Shown here piece by piece: positions 10,633-20,639 of a stretch of 64,000 bases of DNA (its first letter is position 1; every line of letters begins with the position of its first letter). The DNA is from Gammaproteobacteria bacterium (GTDB lineage Bacteria > Pseudomonadota > Gammaproteobacteria > Ga0077554 > Ga007554). Position numbers and translations under genes: made by a program. The stretch covers positions 63,069-127,068 of the forward strand of contig JAHFRW010000002.1 of assembly GCA_023266055.1 (NCBI GenBank), written 5' to 3'. The notes beneath the pieces are model-generated. The model worked only from the letters and a program-made list of their open reading frames with translations, was not told the DNA's origin and searched no databases.

Positions 10633-10787
10633 CGGTGGCGCGGAGAATCGGCTCTTAATCTGTTTTTGGCGCGATGACGCAAGGTTTTATAGATGACAGC
10701 GGATGTGACTAATAATCCCATGATGGTTATCCCTGCGAAGGCCAATGGAAACTGCTCAATGATTTTTTGAATTTTCTCAAGATTCAT
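10629..10787 (-). CDS. 52-aa single-pass membrane protein, not in the supplied ORF track
   Basis: Manual translation MNLEKIQKIIEQFPLAFAGITIMGLLVTSAVIYKTLRHRAKNRLRADSPRHR*; 4-nt ATGA overlap with the downstream CDS. Confidence 0.65.
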   Translation of the reverse strand: MNLEKIQKIIEQFPLAFAGITIMGLLVTSAVIYKTLRHRAKNRLRADSPRHR

Positions 10788-10802
10788 GCTGTGCTCGGAC
10801 TG

Positions 10803-13031
10803 TCAGGAACTATGTAGTTTTTTCCGGCAGGTTTCCTGTAACTTATGCCATAGATCACCGTAAAAATTTTTAACTATACGCAGTAGTGTCAACATGGATT
10901 TAAAAAAGCTGTCGGGATGATAGCCGGGATTGTTCCAGGCATCGACACGTCCAAACAAATGCCAGTTCAACCATCGTTCCTGAGGTAAAGTCAGGGACAC
11001 AAAGCTTACTGTCACAATATTCCCTGTGCAGTTTACCACATGAACTTCGATGGGTATTTGTTCGGGGGTAGCGATGCCAGTGAATGCCAATGCCTCGGCA
11101 TCGTGGATGTTCAATGTGAGGATATCGCCTTCCTGAACATGGGCGAACTGAAATTTTTCCGGTATGGAAATGCGCATGCCATGTAGTGAGGCATCTTCCA
11201 TTCGAACGGGTACGAGTTGGTTGTGAATGCACAGCGTGGCGGGTAAATGCAGCTCGGTAATACGGGGTGATGCGCGGCGCTGGGGGCGTTCCCAGGCAGT
11301 GGCGACGGCTACCGAGAGAATCAGGATGTTGTATAGGTTCCAGAACATATTCAATAAAATGGCACTGATCCATTCGTCTGATCCAAACACCAGTCGCCAT
11401 ATGGCAATGCCATTGGCAATCCAGGCGATACTCAGGAAGATTAAAAAGGGACGGGCGATCGCTAGATCATAAAATCCTTGATCCAGGAGTTGCCCTTTGG
11501 GGGTGACTTTAAATGTGCCCCGTTTGGGACCGAATAATGTCACGAGTGTTGGCTTTAAAATGTACCACGATGTAACGGTTTCATACACATCACCCCAGAA
11601 GGTATGACGATATTGTCCGTACAGTCGTGACGTAATGATTTGTGTCATTAAGAGATAAGGTAGCGCATAGGCGAGAATCATGGCGGCGGGCGCATGAATT
11701 GCCTGCAAGTCAAACACCAGAAATGTAATAGGGGTGATAAAAAATACCAGTCGCGGCAGGGCGCTAAGATAAAACAAATATCCGGCAATATAGCTCAGAT
11801 TTTGTGCGGCACTCATACCTTTTTGCCAGAGCCCTTCGCAGCGTAGCATTTGAATGGTACCTTGCGCCCAGCGTATGCGTTGCTGGAGTAGATCCGCCAG
11901 TGTTTCAGTGCTGTAACCTGCCGAGAGGCGACGATTCAGATAAGCACTGCGCCAGCCACGGCGATGCAGTTTTTGGCTGGTGTGTGCATCTTCAGTAATG
12001 GTTTCTATGGCAACACCGCCAATTTCTTCCAGTGCCTGACGGCGCAAAACTGCAGAAGAGCCACAGAAGAATGCCGCATTCCATAAGTCCTTGCCGTCCT
12101 GAATGGCGCCATGAAAGATATCGCCTTCCTGTGGCACCTTGCGGTGTATGTTGAGGTTACGATCAAAGGGGTCGGGAAAAAAGAAATGATGCGGTGTTTG
12201 CACAAGAAACAAGCGTTCATCACGTAGAAATCCTCCCACGGTTTCTAGCAGAAAATTGCGTGTGGGGCGAAAGTCCGCATCAAAAAGTGCAATGAGTTCA
12301 CTGCTCGTAACGTTCAATGCAGCATTAATATTACCAGCCTTGGCATGCTGGTTATGATCGCGGCTGAAGTAGCCGACACCCAGTTCCATACACAGATCAC
12401 GAAAATCTTCACGGCGACTGTCATCCAGCAAATATATATTTAATTTGTGGGCAGGCCATAACATATTTTGTGCTGCGATTAATGTGGGGCGTACCACGTC
12501 CAGGGGTTCATTATAGCTGGGAATAAAAACGTCAATGGTAGGCCATGCAGTCTGGTCATCCGGCAAGGGTGTGGCTGGGCGTTGCAATGGCCACGTCATT
12601 AAGCCGGAATTAAGAAGGCCTACGGCAATGCCTTGTGCTTCGGCGATAAGCAGTCCCACCACAACGATTAAATCCCAGTCTGGGGATAAGTCAACGGTGT
12701 TGGTGACGCGCCAATAAAAATATCGCAGAGTCAGTACTGTGCCTATTAATATCAGTGCAATAGTGGCAAGCCGCCCCGTTGTGGAATACAGTAATATGGA
12801 AAATACGATCAGTCCACTGGCAAACATCCATTGCGCGGAGGTAGATAAAGGCGCAGATACAGCGAAATACAGTGTAGTGACAATGAATAAATAAACGGGC
12901 AGGTTCAGCCAGAGTGAGGCAGGTGCCTTGAGCCACGCGACAAGATGGTACTTCAAAAAGGAATGTGTGTAGGCAAGCAGAGTAGTGCGCATCAGACGTT
13001 TTTTTAAATGCTCCCAAGGAAGGCAGTGCAA
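10803..13031 (-). CDS. bcsA: Cellulose synthase catalytic subunit-like glycosyltransferase (BcsA type, PilZ domain)
   Basis: DDS, FDADFRP, FFCGSSAVLRR, TEDAHTSQKLHRRGW, QQRIRW; PilZ region RPQRRASPR...DASLHGMRI; multiple TMs. Confidence 0.92.
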   Translation of the reverse strand: MHCLPWEHLKKRLMRTTLLAYTHSFLKYHLVAWLKAPASLWLNLPVYLFIVTTLYFAVSAPLSTSAQWMFASGLIVFSILLYSTTGRLATIALILIGTVLTLRYFYWRVTNTVDLSPDWDLIVVVGLLIAEAQGIAVGLLNSGLMTWPLQRPATPLPDDQTAWPTIDVFIPSYNEPLDVVRPTLIAAQNMLWPAHKLNIYLLDDSRREDFRDLCMELGVGYFSRDHNQHAKAGNINAALNVTSSELIALFDADFRPTRNFLLETVGGFLRDERLFLVQTPHHFFFPDPFDRNLNIHRKVPQEGDIFHGAIQDGKDLWNAAFFCGSSAVLRRQALEEIGGVAIETITEDAHTSQKLHRRGWRSAYLNRRLSAGYSTETLADLLQQRIRWAQGTIQMLRCEGLWQKGMSAAQNLSYIAGYLFYLSALPRLVFFITPITFLVFDLQAIHAPAAMILAYALPYLLMTQIITSRLYGQYRHTFWGDVYETVTSWYILKPTLVTLFGPKRGTFKVTPKGQLLDQGFYDLAIARPFLIFLSIAWIANGIAIWRLVFGSDEWISAILLNMFWNLYNILILSVAVATAWERPQRRASPRITELHLPATLCIHNQLVPVRMEDASLHGMRISIPEKFQFAHVQEGDILTLNIHDAEALAFTGIATPEQIPIEVHVVNCTGNIVTVSFVSLTLPQERWLNWHLFGRVDAWNNPGYHPDSFFKSMLTLLRIVKNFYGDLWHKLQETCRKKLHSS

Positions 13032-13040
13032 AGGATGTTC

Positions 13041-14234
13041 TTAAGGTTCATTGAATAAATCTCTTCCAATTTCAGGGCGTGGTGGAGTGAATGCAGGATG
13101 GTTGGCATTATTGAACCAGTGGCGCAGATAGATTTGTAGCGTATGCTCGGTAAAGGTGCTGACACGATTGAGCGTAGCGGATAAACCGAGGCTGCTATTT
13201 TTACTGAATGAGTATTCTCCGCTCATGCGACCGCCGCCCCCCCATTGCCGGCTGGCAGATGATCCTGATGTCTGATTACCCAATGATGAATCCAGAGGGA
13301 ACCAGAGTGCATTATCTTCACGTACTCTCTGCCAGCCAATATCCGCTTGTATGAAATAACTGAAACTATTATGGCGACCTTCCATGCTGGTGCTGACACT
13401 CATGCGTCTAAAGGTTTGCGGACTGAAATAGCCACCCTGGCCCAGAGTAAATAGCGATTGATTATGATCATAGCCAAATGCAGTGAGATTGGTTGCCACG
13501 ACAACGGTCGCAGCAGGGTGCGTAATGGGTAGATGATAGCTGCCAAAACTCCCTTCCCAATTGCGGTTGCTGGCTACATGGTGTCCGTTGAATCGGCTCA
13601 CACCGCCCCCTGCATACAGTCCCCAGCCTGTAAAACCGGCAGACCAGGCCAGGCGTAATCGTGATTGACGTATTCCACCCCATAGCAATCCGGTCGCCGG
13701 ATCGTGTGTTCCTGCATAAGACAGAACGCTATCTGTCACTGCACGGTGCTCCATGCCGATCCTGAATTGCTGAATACCACTATTGTGTCGCCAGAATATT
13801 GCACCTGTTATATCGTCTATCGCAAAACCCAGGGGGGTTGTACCCAATTGCAGATGCAGATTACGGGTGGGCATCACGGCCAGTTGTAGCGCGGTACCTT
13901 GGGCTTCCTGTTCGGGAATGGCTCGTGTACCTGACGTGGGTGTTGTGCCAAATCGCGCATCAAGCGCAGGGCGGCCCGCGTTGAGTGTAGTAGGCGTTAT
14001 TCCCAGCCGTATCTGGCTCTCCTGCCATGCCGGCAGGGTGGTGCTTATGTCAAAGATATTTTCGTCAAGGCGGCTTAATCCGGTATCACCGGTACGGGCA
14101 CGCAGCTGATACGCTGCAATGGTGAGCACCTTGATTTCTTTGGTGTTGGGTGGGATCTGGGCGATAGCGTAGCCTGACACTGGACTGATCAATGCAATGA
14201 GGAGGATGCGAATAAAAGGCGCCGTCGGTGGCAT
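13041..14234 (-). CDS. BcsC C-terminal-domain-like outer-membrane barrel protein without TPR region
   Basis: Signal peptide, then BcsC_C-like sequence (RARTGDTGLSRLDENIFDI, TPTTLNAGRP, RAVTDSVLSYAGTHDPATGLLWGGIRQSRLRL); 397 aa only; 9 bp upstream of bcsA. Confidence 0.8.
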   Translation of the reverse strand: MPPTAPFIRILLIALISPVSGYAIAQIPPNTKEIKVLTIAAYQLRARTGDTGLSRLDENIFDISTTLPAWQESQIRLGITPTTLNAGRPALDARFGTTPTSGTRAIPEQEAQGTALQLAVMPTRNLHLQLGTTPLGFAIDDITGAIFWRHNSGIQQFRIGMEHRAVTDSVLSYAGTHDPATGLLWGGIRQSRLRLAWSAGFTGWGLYAGGGVSRFNGHHVASNRNWEGSFGSYHLPITHPAATVVVATNLTAFGYDHNQSLFTLGQGGYFSPQTFRRMSVSTSMEGRHNSFSYFIQADIGWQRVREDNALWFPLDSSLGNQTSGSSASRQWGGGGRMSGEYSFSKNSSLGLSATLNRVSTFTEHTLQIYLRHWFNNANHPAFTPPRPEIGRDLFNEP

Positions 14235-14517
14235 GTGTTTATCGTCCCTGATGTGCTGCCCGAAACACGGCGTATGTTCGGTGTTCAGGCCGCTTTTTGA
14301 ACATTATAACATTGTGAATACTAATTCTGTATTAAGTATTAGAATGATCTTATGAATCTAATGGCGATATCAAGAAATGCGCCCGACGTAAAAAAATCAA
14401 CATAAAAATCAACATCTTATGTTTTATCTGAATATTTGTATATAATTAAACTCTAATATATAATTATGTGCTGGACGTAGATCAAGTTCACTTGATGCCG
14501 CATTGAGGAAATGACTT

Positions 14518-15561
14518 ATGCCAAAAGTTTCAATCATGCCCATCTTGGGGGCGTTATGTTTCTTTCAGATCACGTTTGCTGCTGAAGCACCGCTCGCGGT
14601 AACCGAGGTGCAATATCGTACTGTTGCGGGCCAACAATTATTTGATGCGCTGATTGAGCCCGTCAAGCAATCTGTAGTGGCATCCCAGGTGAACAGTCGT
14701 ATTCGTGAAATCACGGTGGACGTGGATGACCGTGTATCCAGGGACCAGGTTCTGGTGCGCTTGCTGGATACCGAGTTGCAAGCACGTCTGGAGCACGGGC
14801 AGGCTGGAATGAGCGAGGCGCACGCACGCCACAAAGAAGCACAGCAAGACTTTGAGCGCATTAAAAGCATCTATGAAAAACGCTTGATTGCCAAAGTCGA
14901 AATGGATCGTGCAACCGCGATGCTGAACTCGGCGCAGGCACGGCTGGAGGCGGCTCGGGCACGTGTTACAGAGGAGCATGAACTCGTTGGGTATACCGTA
15001 ATAAAAGCACCTTACGCGGGTGTTATCGTGCAGCGACATGCCGAAGCAGGTGAAATGGTGCGACCAGGACAACCGTTGCTGACGTTGCAGGCGCTGGACA
15101 GGTTAAGGGTCTTGATTGATGTGCCGCAAACATTTATCAGGACCGTGCGCACCCAGGGTCGTGCGCATATCTTGATTCCAGGGCAAGGCCGCTCTGTGGA
15201 AGTAACCCCCCTGACGATTTTTCCCCATGCCGATACATTGACACATACAGTGAAAGTACGTGCTGATCTGCCTGTCGGACACGCTGGTATTTATTCTGGC
15301 ATGCTGGTGAAAGCGGCATTTTCCCAGGACAAGGCACAGCGCATGCAAGTGCCGCACAGCACCGTGGTACATCGCAGTGAAATGACGGGTGTGTATGTGG
15401 TTGGCAAGGATGGGCGTGTGAGTTTGCGCCAGATTCGTATCGGACAAATATATGATGATGGCATGGTCGAAATATTAGCGGGGCTTGATGTGGGCGAGCG
15501 TGTTGCCCTCGACCCGGTACGTGCCACCGCGTCGCTGAAACAGCAACGCATGAATCAATAA
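14518..15561 (+). CDS. RND efflux periplasmic adaptor (membrane fusion protein)
   Basis: Signal peptide, HlyD/barrel-sandwich and coiled coil (YTVIKAPYAGVIVQRHAEAGEMV). Confidence 0.9.
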   Translation: MPKVSIMPILGALCFFQITFAAEAPLAVTEVQYRTVAGQQLFDALIEPVKQSVVASQVNSRIREITVDVDDRVSRDQVLVRLLDTELQARLEHGQAGMSEAHARHKEAQQDFERIKSIYEKRLIAKVEMDRATAMLNSAQARLEAARARVTEEHELVGYTVIKAPYAGVIVQRHAEAGEMVRPGQPLLTLQALDRLRVLIDVPQTFIRTVRTQGRAHILIPGQGRSVEVTPLTIFPHADTLTHTVKVRADLPVGHAGIYSGMLVKAAFSQDKAQRMQVPHSTVVHRSEMTGVYVVGKDGRVSLRQIRIGQIYDDGMVEILAGLDVGERVALDPVRATASLKQQRMNQ

Positions 15562-18500
15562 TGAGCGAGCGTATGGGTGTATCCGGCACGATCGCCAAAA
15601 AATTTCTCCATTCACAGATCACGCCTCTGCTGGCGCTGGTGGGATTATTGCTGGGCTTTTTCGCTGTGCTGGTAACGCCACGTGAAGAGGAGCCACAGAT
15701 TGCGGTCACTTTTGCCAATGTTTTTGTGGCCTTTCCTGGTGCGACGGCCAAAGAAATCGAATCACTGATCAGTACTCCCGGTGAACAAATACTATCGGAA
15801 ATCGAGGGTGTTAAACACATTTATTCAGTTTCTCAACCCGGCCGTGCGGTTCTTACTGTCGAATTTGAAGTGGGTGAGGATCGTACCCAATCTATTGTGC
15901 GTCTGTACAACGCCATTTATTCCAATCAGGATTGGCTGCCCGCGCATCTGGGAGTGAGCCAACCCATTATCAAGCCAATGGGTATGGATGATGTTCCCAT
16001 CGTTGCATTGACACTCTGGACCGATGATCAAACACGGGGTGGACACGAACTGCAGCGTGTGGCACATGCCATTGAGGCCGAGTTGAAACGCGTACCGGGT
16101 ACACGTGATATTTATACTATTGGTGGACCAGATCGTGTAGTGCATGTCGAACTTGATATCAAGCGTATGACGGGCTACGGTATTGCATTTGATGATTTAC
16201 GTGATGCGCTTGTTGCAGCCAATGTTTCTCGTGATGCCGGTGCATTGATAGAAAACAATCATGAAATCACTGTGCGGGCAGGCACATTCCTTGCCCACAG
16301 CGAAGACATTGCCGGGTTGGTTGTCGGGATGCGCAATGATACCCCGGTGTATTTGCGTGATGTAGCACACATAGCAGCAGGCGCTGATCAGCCTGAGCAG
16401 TACGTAACGTTTGGTGTTGGCGCTGCCGCTGCCGATAAGGGCATTACCCTGAGAGGTGATGCGCCCGCAGTCACCGTCGCCATTGCAAAAAAACCGGGGA
16501 CCAATGCGGTTGCCATTGCCGAGCAGGTAATCGATCGATTTGAACAGATTCAGGGTACGGTGGTTCCTGAAGGTATTCATGCCACGGTGACGCGTAATTA
16601 TGGCGCCACCGCCAACGATAAGGCCATGACGCTGATCAGTAAACTGGTATTCGCCACTGCATTGGTAGTGGTGCTGGTAGGTTTTACATTGGGTTGGCGC
16701 GAGGCGTTCATTGTGGGCAGCGCAGTGGTTATCACGCTGGCGATTACCTTGTTTGCCTCCTGGGCGTGGGGATTCACGCTTAATCGCGTTTCATTGTTTG
16801 CATTGATTTTTTCCATTGGAATCCTGGTTGATGATGCGATTGTAGTGGTTGAAAATATTCATCGTCATCAGCAGATGAGCGACAAAAATCTGCTTGAGGT
16901 GATTCCGCTGGCAGTAGACGAAGTCGGTAGTCCGACGATTTTGGCGACATTTACCGTGATTGCTGCATTGCTGCCAATGGCCTTTGTGTCAGGCATGATG
17001 GGCCCTTACATGAGTCCTATTCCTATCAATGCCAGCATGGGTATGTTGATTTCTCTTGCAGTAGCGTTTGTGGTGACACCGTGGCTGACCTATAAAGTAT
17101 TACGTAATGCCAGGCATATTAATGCAGATGAGACGAGTCCAAAAGAACAGAATAATGGCCGCTTGTATCGCGGATTTAAAAAATATATAGGCCTGTTTCT
17201 GAATGGTGATGCGGGTCGATCCCGGCGCTGGGGGTTGTTCGGTGTCATTATGCTATTGATTGTCATTTCTGCTAGTCTGGTTATGGTCAAATGGGTGGTG
17301 TTAAAAATGTTGCCCTTTGATAATAAATCGGAATTCCAGGTGGTTGTAGATATGCCGGAAGGCACTACGGTGGAGCAAACGGCGCGAGTATTGGGTGAGC
17401 TGGGTATCTATCTTTCTACGGTGCCGGAAGTGACAGATTATCAGACCTATACCGGCACGGCATCGCCGATTAATTTTAATGGCCTGGTGCGTCAATATTA
17501 CCTGCGCAAAGGTGCCAATGTGGGTGATATACAGGTGAATCTGGTTGATAGAAAAAAACGTGATCGTAAAAGCCATGATATTGCGGCATCAGTGCGTGCA
17601 CCGCTTCAGGCCATTGGTCTTCGTTTCAACGCCAATGTTAAAATTGTTGAAGTCCCTCCCGGCCCACCAGTACAAGCACCTTTGGTGGCTGAAATTTACG
17701 GTATTGATTATTCAGGCCAGAGGCGTGTTGCCCAGGAAGTGCGAAAAATATTTGAGAGCACCGCTGAAGTGGTGGATGTAGATGATAGTGTCGAGACAGA
17801 AGCACCCCATTTGATACTGCAGATTGATCGCCAAAAGGCAGCAATGCTCGGTGTTTCCCAGCAACGTGTGGTGACGGCATTGAGTGCCGCGTTAGGGGGG
17901 GAGGATAGCAGCTATCTTCATGACAACAACGCTAAATACGCAGTGCCGATTCGGTTGGAACTGCCTGTTGCGGACAAAGCATCGGTAGTGTCGTTATTGC
18001 AGATGAGGGTGCGTAGCCAACAAGGTGTATTAATACCCTTGTCTGAAATCGTTACGGTACAACAGAGCCACCGCGAATATGCCATTTATCACAAGGATTT
18101 GTTGCCGGTGGTATTCGTGACAGGCGATGCCGCAGGAAAGCTCGATAGCCCATTGTATGGCATGTTTGATATTCGTGGTCAGCTGAATGATAAGCCCATG
18201 CAGAATGGTGAAAAACTTGTGCAGCATCTGCTTGAGCAGCCTGCCAATCCTTATCAATATGAGTTGAAGTGGGATGGCGAATGGCAGATTACCTATGATA
18301 CTTTTCGTGACATGGGTATTGCTTATGCTGTTGGCCTGATCTTTATATATCTGCTGGTGGTTGCACAGTTTCGTTCCTACCTGGTGCCATTGATTATCAT
18401 GGCACCGATTCCACTGACCATTGTGGGTGTGATGCCCGGTCATGCCTTGCTGGGCGCACCTTTTACAGCCACCTCCATGATTGGCATGATCGCTCTGGCG

Positions 18501-18791
18501 GGTATCATCGTGCGGAATTCAATCCTGCTGGTGGATTTTATCAATATCGAGGTGGCACGAGGTGTGGCGTTTGATGAAGCGGTTATCCGCGCCGGTAGTG
18601 TGCGCGCCAAGCCTATTGTATTAACTGCACTGGCGGCCATGCTTGGGGCATTATTTATTCTGGATGACCCTATTTTTAATGGCCTGGCTATTTCATTGAT
18701 CTTCGGTATTATGATATCCACGCTGCTGACATTGGTAGTGATACCTGTGATGTATTACGCATTCATGCGTAACAGAATAGGGAGCTTTTGA
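15561..18791 (+). CDS. RND efflux pump permease (AcrB/AcrD/AcrF superfamily)
   Basis: 1076 aa, FALIFSIGILVDDAIVVVENIHRH; start overlaps adaptor stop. Confidence 0.93.
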   Translation: MSERMGVSGTIAKKFLHSQITPLLALVGLLLGFFAVLVTPREEEPQIAVTFANVFVAFPGATAKEIESLISTPGEQILSEIEGVKHIYSVSQPGRAVLTVEFEVGEDRTQSIVRLYNAIYSNQDWLPAHLGVSQPIIKPMGMDDVPIVALTLWTDDQTRGGHELQRVAHAIEAELKRVPGTRDIYTIGGPDRVVHVELDIKRMTGYGIAFDDLRDALVAANVSRDAGALIENNHEITVRAGTFLAHSEDIAGLVVGMRNDTPVYLRDVAHIAAGADQPEQYVTFGVGAAAADKGITLRGDAPAVTVAIAKKPGTNAVAIAEQVIDRFEQIQGTVVPEGIHATVTRNYGATANDKAMTLISKLVFATALVVVLVGFTLGWREAFIVGSAVVITLAITLFASWAWGFTLNRVSLFALIFSIGILVDDAIVVVENIHRHQQMSDKNLLEVIPLAVDEVGSPTILATFTVIAALLPMAFVSGMMGPYMSPIPINASMGMLISLAVAFVVTPWLTYKVLRNARHINADETSPKEQNNGRLYRGFKKYIGLFLNGDAGRSRRWGLFGVIMLLIVISASLVMVKWVVLKMLPFDNKSEFQVVVDMPEGTTVEQTARVLGELGIYLSTVPEVTDYQTYTGTASPINFNGLVRQYYLRKGANVGDIQVNLVDRKKRDRKSHDIAASVRAPLQAIGLRFNANVKIVEVPPGPPVQAPLVAEIYGIDYSGQRRVAQEVRKIFESTAEVVDVDDSVETEAPHLILQIDRQKAAMLGVSQQRVVTALSAALGGEDSSYLHDNNAKYAVPIRLELPVADKASVVSLLQMRVRSQQGVLIPLSEIVTVQQSHREYAIYHKDLLPVVFVTGDAAGKLDSPLYGMFDIRGQLNDKPMQNGEKLVQHLLEQPANPYQYELKWDGEWQITYDTFRDMGIAYAVGLIFIYLLVVAQFRSYLVPLIIMAPIPLTIVGVMPGHALLGAPFTATSMIGMIALAGIIVRNSILLVDFINIEVARGVAFDEAVIRAGSVRAKPIVLTALAAMLGALFILDDPIFNGLAISLIFGIMISTLLTLVVIPVMYYAFMRNRIGSF

Positions 18792-18836
18792 TATGTCAGG
18801 GTTTCCTTAAATAATATTGCACCGGAATGAAGGGCG

Positions 18837-20204
18837 CTATTGATTTTTTGTGTACTTTGCTGCCAGCCATACCAATACCAGCACGGGTACACCCACCAGT
18901 GCTGTACCCGTGAAGAAGCTTGCCCAGCCATAAGCGTCGACAAACTCGCCCGAAAATCCGGCGATGAATTTTGGTAATAACAACATCACCGATGTAAATA
19001 ATGCATATTGGGTGGCAGAGTAAGTCTGATTGGTGAGGCTGGAGAGATAGGCGATAAATGCGCTGGACGCGATTCCGGCGGAGAGGTTATCTGCCGAAAT
19101 GGTGAACACCAAGGCGCTGACATCGTGTCCACGTCCTGCCAGCCATACAAACAGCAGGTTAGTGGCCGCTGAGAGAGCCGCACCCAACATCAGCGTGCGC
19201 ATGATGCCCATTCGCATCGTCAACACGCCCCCTAACGCTGCACCGACGATAGTCATGATGACACCATACACTTTGGACACGGTGGCCACTTCATCTTTGG
19301 TGAAGCCCATTTCCTGATAAAACGGATTGCTCATTACACCCATGACCACATCGGAAATGCGGTACACCGCGATCAGGGCGAGAATCAATGCAGCTTGCCA
19401 TTTAAAACGCTGGATGAAGTCTATAAAAGGGGACAGTACCGCACCATAAAACCATGCCGTGGCATTCAATACGCCACCCGACAAGCCCGCCGCCGCGAAG
19501 CGTTCGCGTGCATGGGCTTCGTGTTCGTTAATAGTGGTGGATATTTTTTTTTCCGGCTCACGAATGATCAGGGTGGTCAGTATGCCGATGAGCATGAGCC
19601 CTGCCATGATGGTGTATGCCACCTGCCAGGGGCGGAAGTCATAAGTGGTTTCAGACGGATCGAAACTTGCCGCAATCCATAATGCGCCGGCACCTGCGGT
19701 GATCATTGCGATACGGTAACCGGCAAGATAAGTCGCCGCCATGGCGCCTTGTTTTTCAGTCTCGACGGCTTCTATACGATAGGCATCGAGCGCAATATCC
19801 TGGGTGGCTGATGCAAATGCCACTGCCAGTGCAAACCATATTGTATACGTTAGATCCAGCGCTGGATCAGTATTCGCCATGCCCAGCAAGGCTGCTGCAA
19901 TACATATCTGGGATATCAGTAACCACGCACGACGACGTCCCAGACGTGCTGTCAGAATTGGCAAATTGAGCCGATCCACCAGCGGTGACCATAAGAATTT
20001 GAAGCCATACGCCAATCCTACCCAGCTTAAATGGCCAATGGTCGCACGTGCAATGCCTGCTTCCGATAGCCAGAACGAGAGTGTGCCGAGTACAAGTAAT
20101 AGGGGTAATCCGGCAGAGAAGCCGAGAAACAGCATGCCAATGACGCGTGGGTGACCATAGACCTTGAAGGCATCGAGCCAACGTGGGGTTGTGCTGTTAC
20201 TCAT
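18837..20204 (-). CDS. ampG: AmpG-family muropeptide MFS transporter
   Basis: FSAGLPLLLVLGTLSFWLSEAGI and 12-TM pattern; start chosen at MSNSTTPRW (20204). Confidence 0.85.
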   Translation of the reverse strand: MSNSTTPRWLDAFKVYGHPRVIGMLFLGFSAGLPLLLVLGTLSFWLSEAGIARATIGHLSWVGLAYGFKFLWSPLVDRLNLPILTARLGRRRAWLLISQICIAAALLGMANTDPALDLTYTIWFALAVAFASATQDIALDAYRIEAVETEKQGAMAATYLAGYRIAMITAGAGALWIAASFDPSETTYDFRPWQVAYTIMAGLMLIGILTTLIIREPEKKISTTINEHEAHARERFAAAGLSGGVLNATAWFYGAVLSPFIDFIQRFKWQAALILALIAVYRISDVVMGVMSNPFYQEMGFTKDEVATVSKVYGVIMTIVGAALGGVLTMRMGIMRTLMLGAALSAATNLLFVWLAGRGHDVSALVFTISADNLSAGIASSAFIAYLSSLTNQTYSATQYALFTSVMLLLPKFIAGFSGEFVDAYGWASFFTGTALVGVPVLVLVWLAAKYTKNQ

Positions 20205-20594
20205 GAATCTCTCATGTGGTTGGCTGACAGCGATATGGCAGGCGACAGCGTCCAATGGTTGTTTATGGTCAGAATAAAGGCACTAACAATGAGTTCCCGT
20301 GCCACCCTGCGGTGGTTGGCGCATACCTGTAAATAGTTGTTCATGGGGTGTGATGCGAGCAAGAAAAAATCATTCCCCGATTATCTCATATCTGTGCCGC
20401 AGGCGCACAAGAGCCGGTTTAATATCTTACTGAAGGGTATGTTGCAACGTTAAAGATGGCCTCAAAATGCTCACATATGCCGTGTATGTTCCGCTTTTTC
20501 GGCTACTGTTACCTTGTACGGCATCGCTGTGGGATGGCTGCCTGGGGTAGGCAACGGTCTTTTTGGGTGATCAGAGGGCCGTGAAGTTAAGAAT

Positions 20595-20630
20595 ACAGGC
20601 GGTTGAAAGCGGTTACTTTCAACCGCCTGT
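20595..20630. terminator. Perfect 15-bp hairpin downstream of the Met/His-rich protein gene
   Basis: acaggcggttgaaag-cggtta-ctttcaaccgcctgt; no clear U-tract. Confidence 0.45.
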
Positions 20631-20639
20631 TGTGTGAAA

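Noticed and set aside
13783-14109. Plus-strand ORF over the barrel gene
   Set aside because: Antisense to the BcsC-like barrel CDS, which has a signal peptide and family motifs
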